From positions 1,004,847,501-1,004,911,500 of the forward strand of contig CM028129.1 in NCBI GenBank assembly GCA_016271365.2: DNA of 64,000 nt. The letters run 5' to 3'. The position numbers and the translations under genes were made by a program. The notes beneath the pieces were generated by a model, which was not told the DNA's origin, did no database searches, and saw only the letters and a list, made by a program, of their open reading frames with translations. This DNA comes from Neoceratodus forsteri. Taxonomy: Eukaryota; Chordata; Ceratodontiformes; Ceratodontidae. Positions 45,701 through 58,202 of this stretch are shown piece after piece. How positions within the stretch are numbered: position 1 is the stretch's first letter; the number at the start of each line of letters is the position of its first letter.

Positions 45701-47030
45701 CAACTAGCAGCCCTCTCACAGCCAGCTGCTGCAGATCTTCACCCCTGTTCTCTCCTCACTATGTCCTTGTGCCCATGCTCAACCCTGTGCAAAGGTGACT
45801 CAACCCAGACACCTGGACCCTTGGAGTCCAGTCACCAATCCCCCCCTGGGTAAAGCCAAGGCCAACTACTTGAACCACATGTGAAGTGTGGGTTCTGTCT
45901 TATCAAACTTCTCTCTAGTCCTTTCCCTGTGTCAGGAAGGAATATGTTTTCAAACTGATTAAACTAGATTTAGCATGCTTCTTTGGAATGACTGGTACCC
46001 CAGAGATTCACAGACTATACCCTTTTTATTAAAATGCACAACCAGTCTGTATACTGTGCTAAATAATAACTACTTTTTTGCATGATATAGTTACACATTG
46101 GCCAAAACAGAACAAAAGTGCTGACAGGAGAAAACATTGAAAATAAAGTGAATTAAACCATAAAATGCAAATTTAGCTTTCCTATGGTGAAGATACAGAA
46201 AAAAAGAAAGTCTCTTGTCTTTGGATAACTTGAATCCACAATAGAGTTCTCCCCTTTGAGTCTCAAAACTATTGGGTAGATTCATAGGCTACACACTAAC
46301 CACCCCAACCCCCACCTTCTTTCTCTCTACCTGTGAAGTAGGCTTTTTATAGAAAGAGCTAACATGTCTCAGCACATGCCTCTCACATATAAAAACATTG
46401 TGTTTGAAGCAGGATGATACATGAGTTCCTGCCTTATGACCAAAGACATACATTTAAACAGTGTCAACCATATCACTTACCCCAGGATGGCATCCTGCCT
46501 GTAGACCCCCAGGAATAGAAAAATCGCATCACTCAAATGACCCTCCTTGTAAACTATTTGATAAACAGCAGGATCATTTGACCACTTGTGCTGACTTTTG
46601 GAATTTGACCTAGCTGGCATCCCATTTTTTCTGGAACCCTTCAGTCTGCCAGGTAATGCTATGAAAACATTAGTTTCCCAAAGGAGAAAGATCTATGACA
46701 GGCAGGACCGCCTTTTATGTGAACAACAGGGTCTTTTGATTAGCAAACTTCAGAAATCATCGAAGAATCATACAGTATCATTCCAGTTAGCTAACTGTAT
46801 TAAAGATTAGTATGCCACAGTTTCTGTGTAAGAACAATCATCCGCCAGTGAATACATAAACAGCAACCCCACATCAGCCTCTACATTATGTAATGGGACT
46901 GTTGACTGACAAACTCTGATCGTGATTCCATTAGCAAGCAGTGTTGACCTCTGTATCCATGTTTATTTATTACATTTCCAGCACTTAGATTTTTTTTCCA
47001 CCTGTTTGTAAATGATCTTATGCACTCTAA
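45701..47030. other. Non-coding stretch, no gene recognised
   Basis: No domain-bearing frame. 46825-46880 resembles the ~30-bp minisatellite units of 41680-42410 (CCGCCAGTGAATACATAAAC). Confidence 0.45.
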
Positions 47031-47300
47031 AAAAGAGGAAATTGCATTTATATGGAGCTTTTCAGACACTCTTGTCTGCCATAGTGCTTTACAAGCAATA
47101 AGAGCAACTGGTACTGCAGTGACTGTTTGTTTGTTGTGGTAGCCATTCTACTCAGCAACTGCCAAACACCACAAACAGGCAATAACCTAAACTAGTTTTA
47201 CTGGAAATGTGAATGTTGGTTTGCACACTGAAGATCTCCTACTTAAGCAGTAATGACAGGGAAGCCGGTCATTTCCTTGGATTAACAATCAGTTGGGGGG
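47031..47300 (+). repeat. Dispersed repeat, uninterrupted sister of 30183-31000
   Basis: GCATTTATATGGAGCTTTTC, then a TGCTTTACAAGCAATAAGAG segment and CTGGTACTGCAGTGACTG match the flanks of the MITE at 30255-30906. It provides the empty-site reference. Confidence 0.7.
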
Positions 47301-47539
47301 ATAGGTACTCGAGACACAGCCAAGGGCCACCTCCTTCAGCTACTCATTAAGCCAAGGAAGTGACTGGCTTCAACGTTGTTATTGCGATTATAAGTCTAAT
47401 TACAATAACAACTTTTTTTCTGTTTATTTTTACCGCAATTACATTTTAAAGTAGAGTGGCGCGAGCATGCATGTCTCACAGCATCAGTTGGCAGCTGGAT
47501 CGGTCGTTACTAAGACATTACATCCTTCAAAAAGCTGTA

Positions 47540-47975
47540 CACCAGCCTAATCCCTGATTCTTGCAATTGCTTCCACAAGGCCTAGTCCTCCCACATCCCC
47601 ACCCCCCACACCTCTCACTCCCTCACCCCCTTCTAAATCTCCTCCCTATTCTTCTATCATTGCTCTGGTCCTTTCCACATCAAACCTCAAACATATATGC
47701 CCACCCATGTACCATTATCCAAGCCTTATCCCCACCAGACTGTTTGTTTCTCACCTTTAATAGGTTTTTGGTTTACTGTCCTTTGCCTTGTATATATGTA
47801 AATAATTGTACATCTATCTCACTCATAAATGTTTGTATTTGTGCTATTTCAATATCATGTTTTTGTATACACTCTGTAACCTTTTTTGTTATGACCACTC
47901 AGGTCCATCTTGTAAATGAGCTATGCTCAATGATGTTCGCCTGAATAAATAAAGATTTTGATTGATTGATTGATT
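47540..47975 (+). repeat. L2-like LINE 3' UTR with (TTGA)n tail
   Basis: A C-rich then T-rich 3' UTR ends TGTAAATGAGCTATGCTCAA, a CTGAATAAATAAAG segment and GATTGATTGATTGATT. No ORF2 remains, so it is strongly 5'-truncated. Confidence 0.75.
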
Positions 47976-48471
47976 GATTAATGACCAATCTAGTAGCCAA
48001 TCAGGAGCCTCATTTTTATTTATTTATTTTTTATTTATTAAAGAATCAGAATTACAAACCTTTGAGCTAAGAGCTCATTTACAGAGGGTCCTTGTCAATC
48101 AAAGGAGGGGAACAATTATATGAGCTGGGAATAGCAAATGCAGCTAACAGGCATTGTCATAAACATATTAGTAACACATTAACAAACTAATATAATACAA
48201 GAAATTGAGTATTAAAGACAGAGGCAAATTGTAAAGTACAGTCTTTACACAGAATTCATAAGGAACAAAACATCGACAGTATAAATAAGGTGCTAACAGT
48301 TCAGTTAGCTACTCACAAATAGCTAAGAAGCCTTGTTGTAGGCAAGAAGATGCCGAGGTAGAAACATCTCAGTGAATATGTAGCAGGCACTAAGTAAGAG
48401 AGTGGGGAGCCTGATTCAGCGGAGTACGTATAGATATAGTCTAATAGGGTACACAGGTAATGCCCTGTGGG

Positions 48472-49174
48472 TTAGGTAGAGCAGTAAAAGTGTGTAGGTG
48501 GAGCGATGGAATTCCAAAGTTCAGATTGGAGGTGACTCATGATGGTGAAGCTTGTGATTGCTTGAGGGAGCTCATTTAGCCAGGTGGGTGTCCTGACTGC
48601 AAAGGCACAACTCCCTACGGCAGTTCTTCTGAATGGCACTGCAAGCTTGTGTTTTGTAACACTTCTCGTAACATGTTTAGAATGGGCAGAGCAGAATAAA
48701 GCCTGGTGCAAGTTCAGGCAGGGTTTCCATTCCTGGGAGGCAGGAGTGGAGTCAGATCCGGTCCTTGAGAGGAAGCCATTTTGTTCTAATGTACAGATCA
48801 CAAGTGTGCATAAGGTGATCAGCATATAAGACAAGCCCGCAGGCTTTGTTTAGGGTGGTGTGGACTCTGTGTAGGCTGGTGTCAGAGGCTGCACCATAGT
48901 CCACTATTCCATAATCTAGGATTGGTAGGAATGTACCTCTGACAGCCTGATACCCGGCCTCTGGAGTGAGGCAGGAAAGAAACCTGTAAAGGGCTCCTAA
49001 CCTCCTGTTAGCAGTGATGGTAATAGTACGAATATGTTCGCCGAAGGCAAAGAACTCATCAATTGTGATCCCTAGGTACCTGAAGGAGGACACTTGCTCA
49101 AGGGCGGAATGAGAGCTGTCATTTATGATGAAGGGTGCAGTATTTCTTCTATTTTGATGCCCAGCAAAGAGCAT
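48472..49174 (-). pseudogene. LINE ORF2 C-terminal region
   Basis: Frame 49174-48752 holds SSFRYLGITIDEFFAFGEHI, LPILDYGIVDYGAAS and a HTTLNKACGLVL segment. Frame 48834-48472 holds RRTAVGSCAFAVRTPTWLNE and LPQAITSF, the WN-LP C-terminal block. A frameshift lies at about 48760-48830. Confidence 0.85.
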
Positions 49175-49959
49175 TTTCTTTGTTTTTTAGCTGTTGAGCA
49201 CCAATAGGCTGTCTTTAAACCAGTTCTGCAGCATATTAAAGTTGTGCTGCAGGTGCCTGGTGAGAGTCTCTTGGCACAAATCCTGCAGAAAGACAACTGT
49301 GTCATCTGCATAGAGCAGGATCCTAGCCAAAGGGCATGCCTCTGGGAGATTTTTCCAAAGAGGCTGAACAAGAGCGGGCCCAGTATAGAGCCCTGGGGGA
49401 CACCTACTGTGACTTCACAAGCCTGGGAGACCCCTTTGTTAATTTTTATTCTCTGGGAGCATCCAGTTAGGTAGCTAGCAAACCACTCAACTGTGCCTGA
49501 GGACATCCCCAGGCAGCCTAACCTATGTAACAGCAGCTGATGATCCACAAGGTCGAAAGCCTCGGTAAGGTCTATATAGATCGCTCCAACTAGCTGGCTT
49601 TGGTCAAGTGCTTCATGCATGTAGCCTGTGAAATCAACCAAGGCAGTATTTGTGCTATGCATCTTGTGGAAGCCATGTTGCTGTGGGCAGAGGATGTTGT
49701 ATTCGTGCAGATGGTCCATGAGTTGGTCAACTATAATTCTCTCTAGTGCTTTGGAGAGTGAGGATAGTATGGAGATAGGTCTGTAATTAGACACATTTGC
49801 CTTATCACCTCCTTTTAGCACTGGAGTTACAAGAGCAGATTTCCAGGTAGAAGGGAAAGCGGACAAATGGAGAGACAGATTAAACAGCTTTGTTATTGGT
49901 ATGATGACCTCAGGTAGAGCAGTGGCTACCAGTTTCATATCATCACCATCGCTGCTCAT
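49123..49959 (-). pseudogene. LINE reverse transcriptase
   Basis: In a 278-codon minus-strand frame: FPSTWKSALVTPVLKGGDK, NYRPISILSSLSKALERII, QHGFHKMHSTNTALVDF, IYIDLTEAFDLVDHQLLL (motif A) and TVGVPQGSILGPLLFSLF. The frame then shifts. YADD is encoded at 49301-49312 in another frame (LLYADDTV). All catalytic Asp codons are present. Confidence 0.92.
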
Positions 49960-50177
49960 CCTGGTTTTGCCCAGCAGTTCTAGTTAGGTATTTTTTTTTT
50001 TTGCTTCCTGAGCAGTTACATGTTTGAAGTAGAAGTCAGGGATTGTACTGGTGTAGAATTAGGAAAGGAGATAGCTGGTGCTCCAGCGGGGTACATAGCC
50101 AGTCTGGGGGGGGGGGACTGAGCTGTAATCTGACAATGCTATGTTAAATATATTGGCCATGGTATTGTCATCTAGTA

Positions 50178-50381
50178 TTACCGTACCGTTATGCTGAGGC
50201 ATAGAGGGGAGCACCTATCACCTGACACTAGGTGGTTCTTTATCGAAGTCCAGAACTTCTTCCCATCACCCCAGCATTGCGCCTGCTGGTTCTTGTGGTA
50301 CATGGCCTTGGCCTGCTGGATTTCCCACATACACCTGTTATGGGCTGCTTTGTGCCTTTGTATATCTGCAGTTGCCCCCAT
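50178..50381 (-). pseudogene. LINE ORF2 linker fragment
   Basis: A 67-codon frame with RHKAAHNRCMWEIQQAKAMY and KKFWTSIKNHLV, the basic linker with a W...I.... block ahead of RT. Sequence between this and the RT (49960-50177) is out of frame. Confidence 0.75.
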
Positions 50382-50869
50382 CTCCCTGGCACAGTGCCAG
50401 AGTGTGTCTCACTGCCTCATCATACCGAGCAATTAAGGGGTGACCCAATCCATATTACCTCCCTTTATCACTTAATTGCAATAAGGAGCAAACTTGTCCA
50501 CAGCTGTGTTGAAGTGGGAGATGAATAGCTGGAGTACTGTATCAACATTGGGGCATTTGTCAATGAAGCTCCAATCTATGCCTGTGAGGCAGTTCTTGAA
50601 GTGAGTCATGGCACATTTTTATAACCCTGTTCCTCACCGATCTTGGAGGGGGGGGGCTGGCCTGTTTGGCTGATCATTCGCATTAGACCGGCAAATGATC
50701 ACTCATGGCATCAGAGAGAACCTTGACATTAGATAGTCTTTCTGGTATGTTGTTCAGACCCAGTTGATCAAGGTGCTTGTACCTGTGGGGTAGTTAGTCC
50801 TAGTGCTGCTTGAGACCATCTGTGTTAGGTAAAGTTCAGAGACCAGATCCCTGTGCATGGCACTGGAGC

Positions 50870-51305
50870 TGGCAAGCCAGTTGGAGTTAAAATCCCCAAG
50901 GATGATAGTCTCCTTTTTCTTGTTAACTTGGGAGTAGTAATTAGCAAAGGCTTAAAGCCCTGCTTTCTGGTGCCCGGGAGGGATGTAGGTGACCATAGCA
51001 TTTAGACACTTATGCCCTTTGCCAAGTATGATTGTTACTGTTAAGCATTCACAGTCCTTGCTGACCAGAGTTAGTGGAACTTTGTGGCATTTCAGGTGGC
51101 TGTGAGTGTAGATTATGCAGCCGCCCCCACCTTTACTGGTGTGGTCCAGCCTGTGCATGTTGTAGCCAGGATGGGAGACTACTGGGTCCGCATTTTGCGG
51201 GGAGAGCCAGATTTCTGTTAGAGCAATGACATCTGGCTGGGTGTGTTCCACCCAAGCTTCAAACTGAGTTAGCTTAGCTAAGAAACTACAGATGTTCAAG
51301 ACCAC
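50870..51305 (-). pseudogene. LINE AP endonuclease
   Basis: NICSFLAKLTQFEAWVEHTQ, DVIALTEIWLS (metal-binding Glu), and a GYNMHRLDHTSKGGGGCIIY block. After the frame end at 50952, LGDFN is encoded at 50886-50900. The element's 5' end is somewhere upstream of 51305. Confidence 0.88.
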
Positions 51306-51310
51306 AATCT

Positions 51311-52860
51311 TTAATTGCCCCTTAGCAGCTGTGGCCTGTGGGTTAGTAGGCAGTGGTCCGGGAATAGGGTGGATGTTACCTGAGATCAGGAATAGGATTA
51401 GGATAAGTTTTCTGCATTACTTCGGGTAGATGAGTTTTGCTTGTGGCCTCAGTGGATTCTGGGAGGTGTATTTGGTAGGTGAGCCTAGTGCTAGGTGAAG
51501 GCCAGGGAATTGACTCAAGGCCAAAACTTAGAGTAGAGGCCTATATGTGCTGTAGCACTAGGTGAGTAGGAGAAGGTGGAGTACTGTGGTTCTCCCATTG
51601 AGCCGGTTTGCTGCATCAGAAGAGGTATTCTTGGTAGCTGTTGGTGTTGGTAGTTACTGTGGCAAGGTATCTGGGATATAAGGCAAGCACCAGGGTTAGG
51701 ATCAACTGTAAAGGGATACCTCCTAGCTTAATGTGCCTGCTAATTTTGGCATCCATTTTGAATAGAATAGTATGCTAGGTGGGAGAAATAATATGTTAGG
51801 TGCAGGGGCCAGCTTAACCTCCACCTATACTCCGGGTTTGACAACTTGGTGTTAGGTCTGACCTCAAGAGATGCAGGGTAGCCTGCTGTCAGTAAGACGT
51901 AAAAATGTAGGACTGTCACTTTAAAGCGTGTCTGCTAATGAGACAGTATACTCCTGTAGGTGGTCCCTGAGGGGGGAGGAAGTCTATTTAATAAAATCTG
52001 GGGGTAGGTGAGGGTGGGTGGGCCACAAATTCACCCCAGAACATCACTTAATCAGAAAAACACTGTAATCACTTAGTTATAAAGCACTGTAAAAACATAA
52101 TCAGAGCAGCACTGTTTTACTGCCTTGGACAGTGTATTATCAAGTGCTTTTGAAATGCTGAGTACTGCCAGTTTCTAGTGCTAATTTAAACAGAAGCACT
52201 GCTTTTCTGTGGTAAAGTAAAGCTGGATAGGCAGCTTTTAAAGCAGCTTTACAGTTTGGAAGTGTTTGTGGATAGAGCTTTCAAAAAAAATCAGCACCAG
52301 GTGGAGAGGCAGTCCAGTGAGCCAATGAGGAGCCAGTAAAGTTCTGGCTGGCCCTATGACATTTGTAGCTTTCAAACCATGCTTGTATAAAGGCAGAGGC
52401 CATACCTGGGTCTGTGTGGGCTGGCAGGAGGGATCGTGCGGCCGGCCTGAGCATGGGCCGGGGCTGCCAGTCAGCAGGAGCCCGTTCTGGGCGAGAGCAA
52501 GTCCTGGAAAGGAGGGAGAGAGATCAAGAGGTTAGTCTTAAAGGGCAAACAGAGCATGGTTAAATCAGTGAGAGTGGCAGGGAGAAAAACAATGTGTTCA
52601 GGGAGTGAGTGTGAAAGTAGGAGAGGGTGGGGAAGGCAAAGGTGAGAGAAGCAGTTGAGGAGTCTGGTCTTTGATGCCAGGGGCTCTGAGCGTAGACAAT
52701 GGGAAGAAATTTAATTCAGAACATAGGAGGACAGCTGCCTAACAAATGCTAAGCATTTAACATTAAAACAGTTCAATTAAAACATCCCAATTAAGATCCT
52801 GCTAAAGCAGTTTAACATGAAGATCCCTCTTGTAACTACTGCCTGGCTAGAATTAAGATA
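51311..52860. other. Possible LINE 5' region; no gene recognised
   Basis: No domain is visible. On the minus strand this would be the 5' UTR or ORF1 of the LINE at 48005-51310, but no ORF1 can be read. A GC-rich patch lies at 52420-52510, and a homopolymer G patch at 50105-50113 belongs to the LINE. Confidence 0.4.
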
Positions 52861-53071
52861 GGGAGGCAGTATAGTGCAGTGGTTTAAGGCTCTGAGCTGC
52901 AAATCTGGTGATGTCCAGCAGACCAGACCTGGGTTTAAATCCCACAGCTTCCACTTGCATAGTGTGTGACCCTGAGCAAGTCACTTAACTTTCTTGGGCT
53001 CCCAGGTTGCTCCTGTAAGAAAGCTTTCAGCTTAGTGTGCTACTCCTGGTTAAACAACTAAAAAAAAAAAA
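52861..53071 (+). mobile_element. MIR/CORE-like SINE, second copy
   Basis: Sister of 8927-9127: GGCAGTATAGTGCAGTGGTT, B-box GGGTTTAAATCCC, core GTGTGTGACCCTGAGCAAGT, and a GCTTAGTGTGCTACTCCTGG segment before an A-tail. It carries an extra ~14 bp (GATGTCCAGCAGAC) ahead of the B-box. AGAATT before (52849-52854) and after (53073-53078) may be a short target duplication. Confidence 0.85.
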
Positions 53072-53439
53072 CAGAATTTCACACAGTTCAGCTATAACAT
53101 CACATTTAAGACCCCTCTAGTAGCTAATACAATTCAACCCAGAATTAAGCACAGTTCAGTTATAATGTTAGGCTCATGAATAATTAATTAGATTTATAAT
53201 CTTGCATAACGTGCCATGGGTTCTTTGACTGCCACCTGGATATTCACTAGGATAGCACCAAAGACAGAAATAGGAAGGAGACTTGATTTTCTAGATGCCT
53301 TGTTGAAATAGAGCAAAGGAAATGAAGTCCTCTCCCAGTGTTGTGAGTTCCTGGAAACCATTCTGAAATATACTAAAGGAAACGCAGTCCTGTCACAGAC
53401 TGTAAAGTCCTGGATGCCCTGCTGTAAAGTGTAAGGAAT

Positions 53440-54290
53440 AACACAGATTATTCAGTTTCTGTACATCTCTCCAAACCACACACATACACTCTAAAGCCTT
53501 AAAACTAGTGCAAGACATCACGAGTATGCAAATTCTTGAGTAGTCAAGCTGATAAGCCTTCACCAGAACTGATATCGACTTTCGAACAGGCTTAGTCATC
53601 TGATCCAGCATAGACTAAGAGCAACAAACTACAGACGTGTGTTCATCTTGTTGGGACACCTCGGGGTTGTGCAGTCACTGCTGTCTCAGTGAAGTACCAG
53701 ATCACGCTAGAAGAAATTAGGTAGTTAATACACTCAAGACAGGATGGCCTATCAAGGAGACAGTTCACAAGAAAAGAGCAGTGCATAGGATCTGTAAAAG
53801 AAGATGATATGTGAGAAGAAATATATAAGTTACTTGGTTTCTGTGCATCTCTCCAAATTATATACATATACTGTACATGCAGGGAAGGGGTAAAACCTAG
53901 TTCTAGCAATGCATAAGGGAGCACAGTCGTTAGGGGTAATGGGCAGACTAGGTGGGCTGAAGGCCTGTATCTGCCAACAATTTCTATGTTTCAATGTTTT
54001 TATGTTACTGTAAATCCTCCAACCCAGTGCAAGACATCATGGGTATACAAATCTTTCTGTAGGACAAACCAAAAAGGCTTTGCTGGAACTGATATCTACT
54101 TCTTAACATGCTTGTACATCTGATCCACTATAGACATATGTTTCATCCTGTTGGTACTTCCAGTGCTGTACAGTTGCTGGCCCAGCCACATACCAGGTCA
54201 CATCAGAGGAAATAAAGCAGTAGTACAGTCAGAGGTTGCACATCAAAGATGCAGTTCACAGCACAAGGGCAGTGAACTGGATTCACATAA
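53440..54290. repeat. ~384-bp tandem duplication, second unit carrying a CR1 tail
   Basis: TTTCTGTACATCTCTCCAAA at 53456 and TTTCTGTGCATCTCTCCAAA at 53840 start the two units. GTGCAAGACATCACGAGTAT / GTGCAAGACATCATGGGTAT and GAACTGATATCGACTT / GAACTGATATCTACTT repeat further on. The second unit is longer by the CR1 insertion at 53876-54005. Non-coding. Confidence 0.8.
53876..54005 (+). mobile_element. 130-bp CR1 3' end with 7-bp target duplication
   Basis: GGGCAGACTAGGTGGGCTGA, then CTGCCAACAATTTCTATGTT, is the CR1 3' terminus in plus orientation. TACTGTA lies on both sides (53869-53875 and 54006-54012). The duplicated unit at 53440 gives the empty site. Confidence 0.88.
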
Positions 54291-54469
54291 CTGACAAGGA
54301 ATTAAGCTACAATAGCATCCCAAATGTAGGTTTATATCCCGACCCCAAAGGGCTCAGTATGTAAACACCAGGGTGGATGCTACTATCAGCACAATTATCT
54401 GTCTGGAATGTGTTACTCAACTTATAAAATGGTTTAAACTAATAAACAAATTAAAGTGCTTTTAGGTCA

Positions 54470-54650
54470 CTTTCATCTGTATAGTGACCTGGAATGGTTT
54501 TACTGGGCTTTTGCTTTTTTTCCTGGAATGGTAATACAGTGAAATTTATGATCTGGATTGGTTATACTCTGACCTTTTTGGCCTGAAATGATTATACTGT
54601 GAGTTGGAATGGATATACTGGGACCTGAAATGCTTATATAGTATACGCCA
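54470..54650. repeat. Minisatellite of ~20-34-bp units, left patch
   Basis: CTGGAATGGTTTTACTG, CTGGATTGGTTATACT, CTGAAATGATTATACTGTGA and CTGAAATGCTTATATAGTA recur, with GACC/GAC spacers. The same unit occurs at 60965-61065. Confidence 0.75.
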
Positions 54651-55179
54651 CATGTAATGGACTAGTTTGTCCATATGGATTTCGTCCATTAGATGTGGCA
54701 TCTTGTACATCATTTAAGCACATTTTGAAAAGTATGTGGCACACACATAAACGATACAAAGCAGACATGATGAACAAACATTAGGGTGAGCATAAGTGAA
54801 TTACAGCCCCTTCATGCGCTTTTGTGTTTTGAAGGTTCAGGTGCAAAAACACTTGTTAAAACAAACTATTTTATGATTTTTAAAACCAGTGTTTAGAAAG
54901 AAACAAAATAAAAAAGTGCTGTGTGCAAGATAATAATAATAATGACTTTATTTAATAGAGCACCTTTCATAATATCAAGGCACTTCACAGATACATAAAA
55001 TTCAAAAAATTCAATAAATATCAATAAAATCACAGAAATTCAGGAAAAGCTTTGCCCCCATAAGAAGGTCTTCAGTGTCTGCTTAAAGTTCCCCACTGTC
55101 CTACACTCCCATAGCTGTCGAGGCCGAGAATTCCAGAGGGTAGGGGCAACAAACACAAAAGCGCGAGCCCCAGATCAAT

Positions 55180-56653
55180 TCAAGCTAACCATCGGAATCT
55201 CCAGCAACCCCTATCAGCAGAGTGGAGCTGTCGCACAGGGGTGTAAGGAACCAGGAGCTCTTTCAAGTAGTCAGGGCTAAGTCTGTGTAGGGCTTTGTAG
55301 GTTAATAAACCTACCTTAAAGGTGATCCACCACTGAACCAGCAGCCAGTGCAGATCATGTAGCACTGGGGTAATGTGAGATCTCCTAGATACCCCAGTCA
55401 ATAAACATGCAGCAGCATTCTGCACTAGCTGCAAGTGGTGAATATCAACCCCAGGAAGCCCTAAGTAAAGGGAGTTACAGTAGTCAAGGAATGAGGTCAC
55501 AAAGGCATGGACCAAAACAGGCAAGTCGCTGGACGGAATGAGATGTTTGGTCCTAGCAATGTTCCTAAGATGGTAAAAGGCTAACTTGTTGACTGCTGAC
55601 ACCTGATGATGAAGGGTCAGCCCATCGTCAAGTATCACTCCCAGGTCACGCACCCATTCAGAGGTAAGGATCTGAGCACCCCTAAGACTAAACCAGAGGG
55701 CAGATCAGTCCTCAACCCCACTGTCCTGTGACCCGGATCCACCACCAAAACATTAGTTTTTCCTGTGTTCAACTTTAACCCACTAGAGCTCATCCAATCC
55801 TGGATTTCAATGAGGCAGCTGTTAAATACCGAGATAGCACTAACCTGGTTGGGGGCAAAAGACAGGTAGAGCTGGGTATCATCAGCATAGCAGTGAAACC
55901 TCAGCCCATACTGTCTTACAATGTCTCTGAGGGGCAGCATATACACTGCAAACAACATGGGAGACAACATGAGCCCTGGGGCACCCCACAAAGCAGAGAG
56001 AAAGACTCAGAAGAAAATATTCCCGAGACAACTCTCTCAGTTCTACCGGTGAGGGAAGATGAAAACCATCTGAGCACTGTACCCGACAGCTCATAGAGGG
56101 ACCTCAGGCGCTCGAGCAGGACCCCATGGTCCACAGTGTCAAAAACTGAAGATAGATCAAGGAGTACCAAGATGGAGCAGTTTCTCCGATCTCTTGCCAT
56201 CAGGAGATCATTGAGCACCCAAACCAGAGCAGTCTCAGTACTATGCCTCTTATGAAAACCTGATTGGAGAGGTTTGTATAAATTATGGATGGTTAAATCG
56301 TTCTCCAGTTGAGTTGCCACAACTTTCTCGATAACCTTTCCCACAAAAGGAAGGTTTGAGATGAGTCTGTAGTTTGCTAGAATCTCCGGGTCTAAAGAAG
56401 CTTTCTTCAGAAGAGGTGTCACCACCGCCTCCTTCAGGGAGCTTGGAAACTCACCCGATTCTAAGTAGCACCGGACAATCTGAGCTAGGACCGGGCCAAT
56501 GGTAACACTACAACCCAAAATCATGGAAGTAGGGCCTGGATCTAAACTACAGCTTATGGGGCACATCCCCTGGATAATCTTCATAAAGTCAATGAATTCC
56601 GGCAGATGAAAGGTTCCATGAAACACCGGACATAGTGACCAAGCACCGACCAA
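55180..56653 (-). pseudogene. L2-like reverse transcriptase and C-terminal domain
   Basis: Frame 56653-55916: SFLKEAVVTPLLKK-like start, NYRLISNLPFVGKVIEKVV, SGFHKRHSTETALVWVLNDL, LLDLSSVFDTVDHGVLLERL (motif A) and a LCGVPQGS end. A frameshift leads to 55991-55635, with LSPMLFAVYMLPLRDIVRQY and YADDTQLYLSF (YADD 55878-55889). Next comes 55653-55180 with LGVILDDGLTLHHQV and AFYHLRNIARTK, to the end. Catalytic Asp residues are intact, and only two or three frameshifts break the reading. This is relatively young decay. Confidence 0.92.
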
Positions 56654-57137
56654 CCGCGTCCCCGTTTGAACGAGACTGACGTACCTCCTGCCTGATGTCA
56701 GCCACCTTACTCACAAAGAATCGAGTGATCTCATCACAATCCATTTGTGAAAAAACTCGATGGAGCTGCAGACAGGCTGGGTTGCACAACCTGTTCACAG
56801 TTTGGAAGAGTTGAGCCGATCGATTCCAAGCAACAGTGACTTCCCTGGACAGGAATTCTGCCTTCTTATGGGAAATCATTGATTGATAGAGTTTATAATG
56901 CTCTAACAAAATAAAGTAGTCAGCATCTAAAACAGATTTCTGCCAGCGATGCTCTCACCTACACCCCAACCTCCGCAGCTCCCTCAGAGACCCATCAAAC
57001 CATGGGGCCCGGGGGTGAAGCGGAAGGGGGTGAACACGGACAGGAGCAATCAGGTCAAGAGCTGAAGAAATAGTCTTATTATAGGCCATGACTAACAGCT
57101 CTGGATCTGTGCTGGTCTCCATGAATACAGAGGTCAA
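56589..57137 (-). pseudogene. L2-like ORF2 linker
   Basis: Frames 57137-56955 (LDLIAPVRVHPLPLHPRAPW, FDGSLRELRRL) and 56909-56589 (LEHYKLYQSMISHKKAEFLS, a WNRSAQLFQTVNRL segment, EITRFFVSKVADIRQEVRQ) form the region between endonuclease and RT. They are split by a frameshift and an unread gap at 56910-56954. Confidence 0.85.
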
Positions 57138-57146
57138 TCACTGCCA

Positions 57147-58202
57147 TCAGGACTTCAGGGACCATGTCCCACAAAGGGCGGTAACTGACCATCTCCACAG
57201 GGGCCGACCTACTGGGTGAGCAGAAAAATTGAACCTCACGGTGTAGTGATTGGACCAACCGACAGGTTCCACCTCCAAATTGGAGGCCTTGATCCCCAGG
57301 AGGAAGACCAAATGAAAAGAGTGACCGCTGTTGTGGGTAACTGAGGAAACAACCTGTGTGAAGCCCAGTGATGTCATCAACTGGAGGAAGTGTTGTCCAA
57401 AAAGTGAGGATTCATCGTCAACTCAGGTATTGAAGTCACCCAGAACCATCAGTCTGGACAACTCCAATGCCATGTTGGCGGTGAAGTCTGTTACTTCCTG
57501 CAGGAACAGCTTCTAATCACCTGGTGGACAGTAAATGAGAGCTATCCTGCACCCCACACCAGTTACCACAGTGCACTCAAATGATATGGCCTCCTCAACC
57601 GGTACTCCAGTGAGGCCCAATTCAGTCTTGAAACAGCCCACTAACCCCCCCCCCACTCGATCCAATCTCGGGTAATGTAGCACTGAGTACCTGGGAGGAA
57701 TAGCTGCCTCCAAAATTGGGGCAGCATTCCCATCTAACCAGGTCTCGGTGATGCAAACCAGATCCGCTGTTCCAACAAGATCTGCAATAAGTGCAGTTTT
57801 GTTCTTAATGGATCTGGCATTGCATAACAACACCCGGGTCGGACAATTTTCGTGAGCCATCCCGGCTACTTGCCCACCCAAAAAGGGGGTGCCCTTGGGT
57901 ATGGGGACCAGACATGGATCACCACATTCCAGACACCATTTCGCCCCAGGGCATCTTCTGGTCCTAACAATCCCTATGGAAGAAAGCCGCTCATTCGAGC
58001 TCCAATGTCTGCGCCCCCCTGCCCGGCCCTGCCCCCCACCCATGAGCAATCCCCAGCGCCCGACATCACTGATAGGTAAAAGCAGGTGGGGGGGAGAGAA
58101 TGGGCAGAGGGCATGGAGAGAGAAGGCCGAATAGTGCAGGGCAGGGGGAGCAAGCAGGCATATTCCACAAAATGCCACAAAAACTGTGGCAAAGCAGCAC
58201 AA
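57147..58202 (-). pseudogene. L2-like AP endonuclease
   Basis: The frame 58202-57513 contains LLCNARSIKNKTALIADLVG, LVCITETWLDG (metal-binding Glu), VLHYPRLDRVGGGLVGC and CRIALIYCPPGD. GDFN is at 57429-57440. Frame 57380-57147 gives VSSVTHNSGHSFHLVFLLG and SNHYTVRFNF, where SDHY has become SNHY. A stop separates the two frames. Confidence 0.9.

Larger units (their letters stand above)
48005..51310 (-). mobile_element. Near-complete minus-strand LINE (endonuclease, RT, 3' tail)
   Basis: From the endonuclease N-terminal part (51305) to a (TTTA)-type 3' tail at 48005. It lies tail-to-tail with 47540-47975, only ~30 bp apart. Jockey-superfamily; its 3' end is of the L2-like tail family. It is broken by frameshifts. 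Confidence 0.85.
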
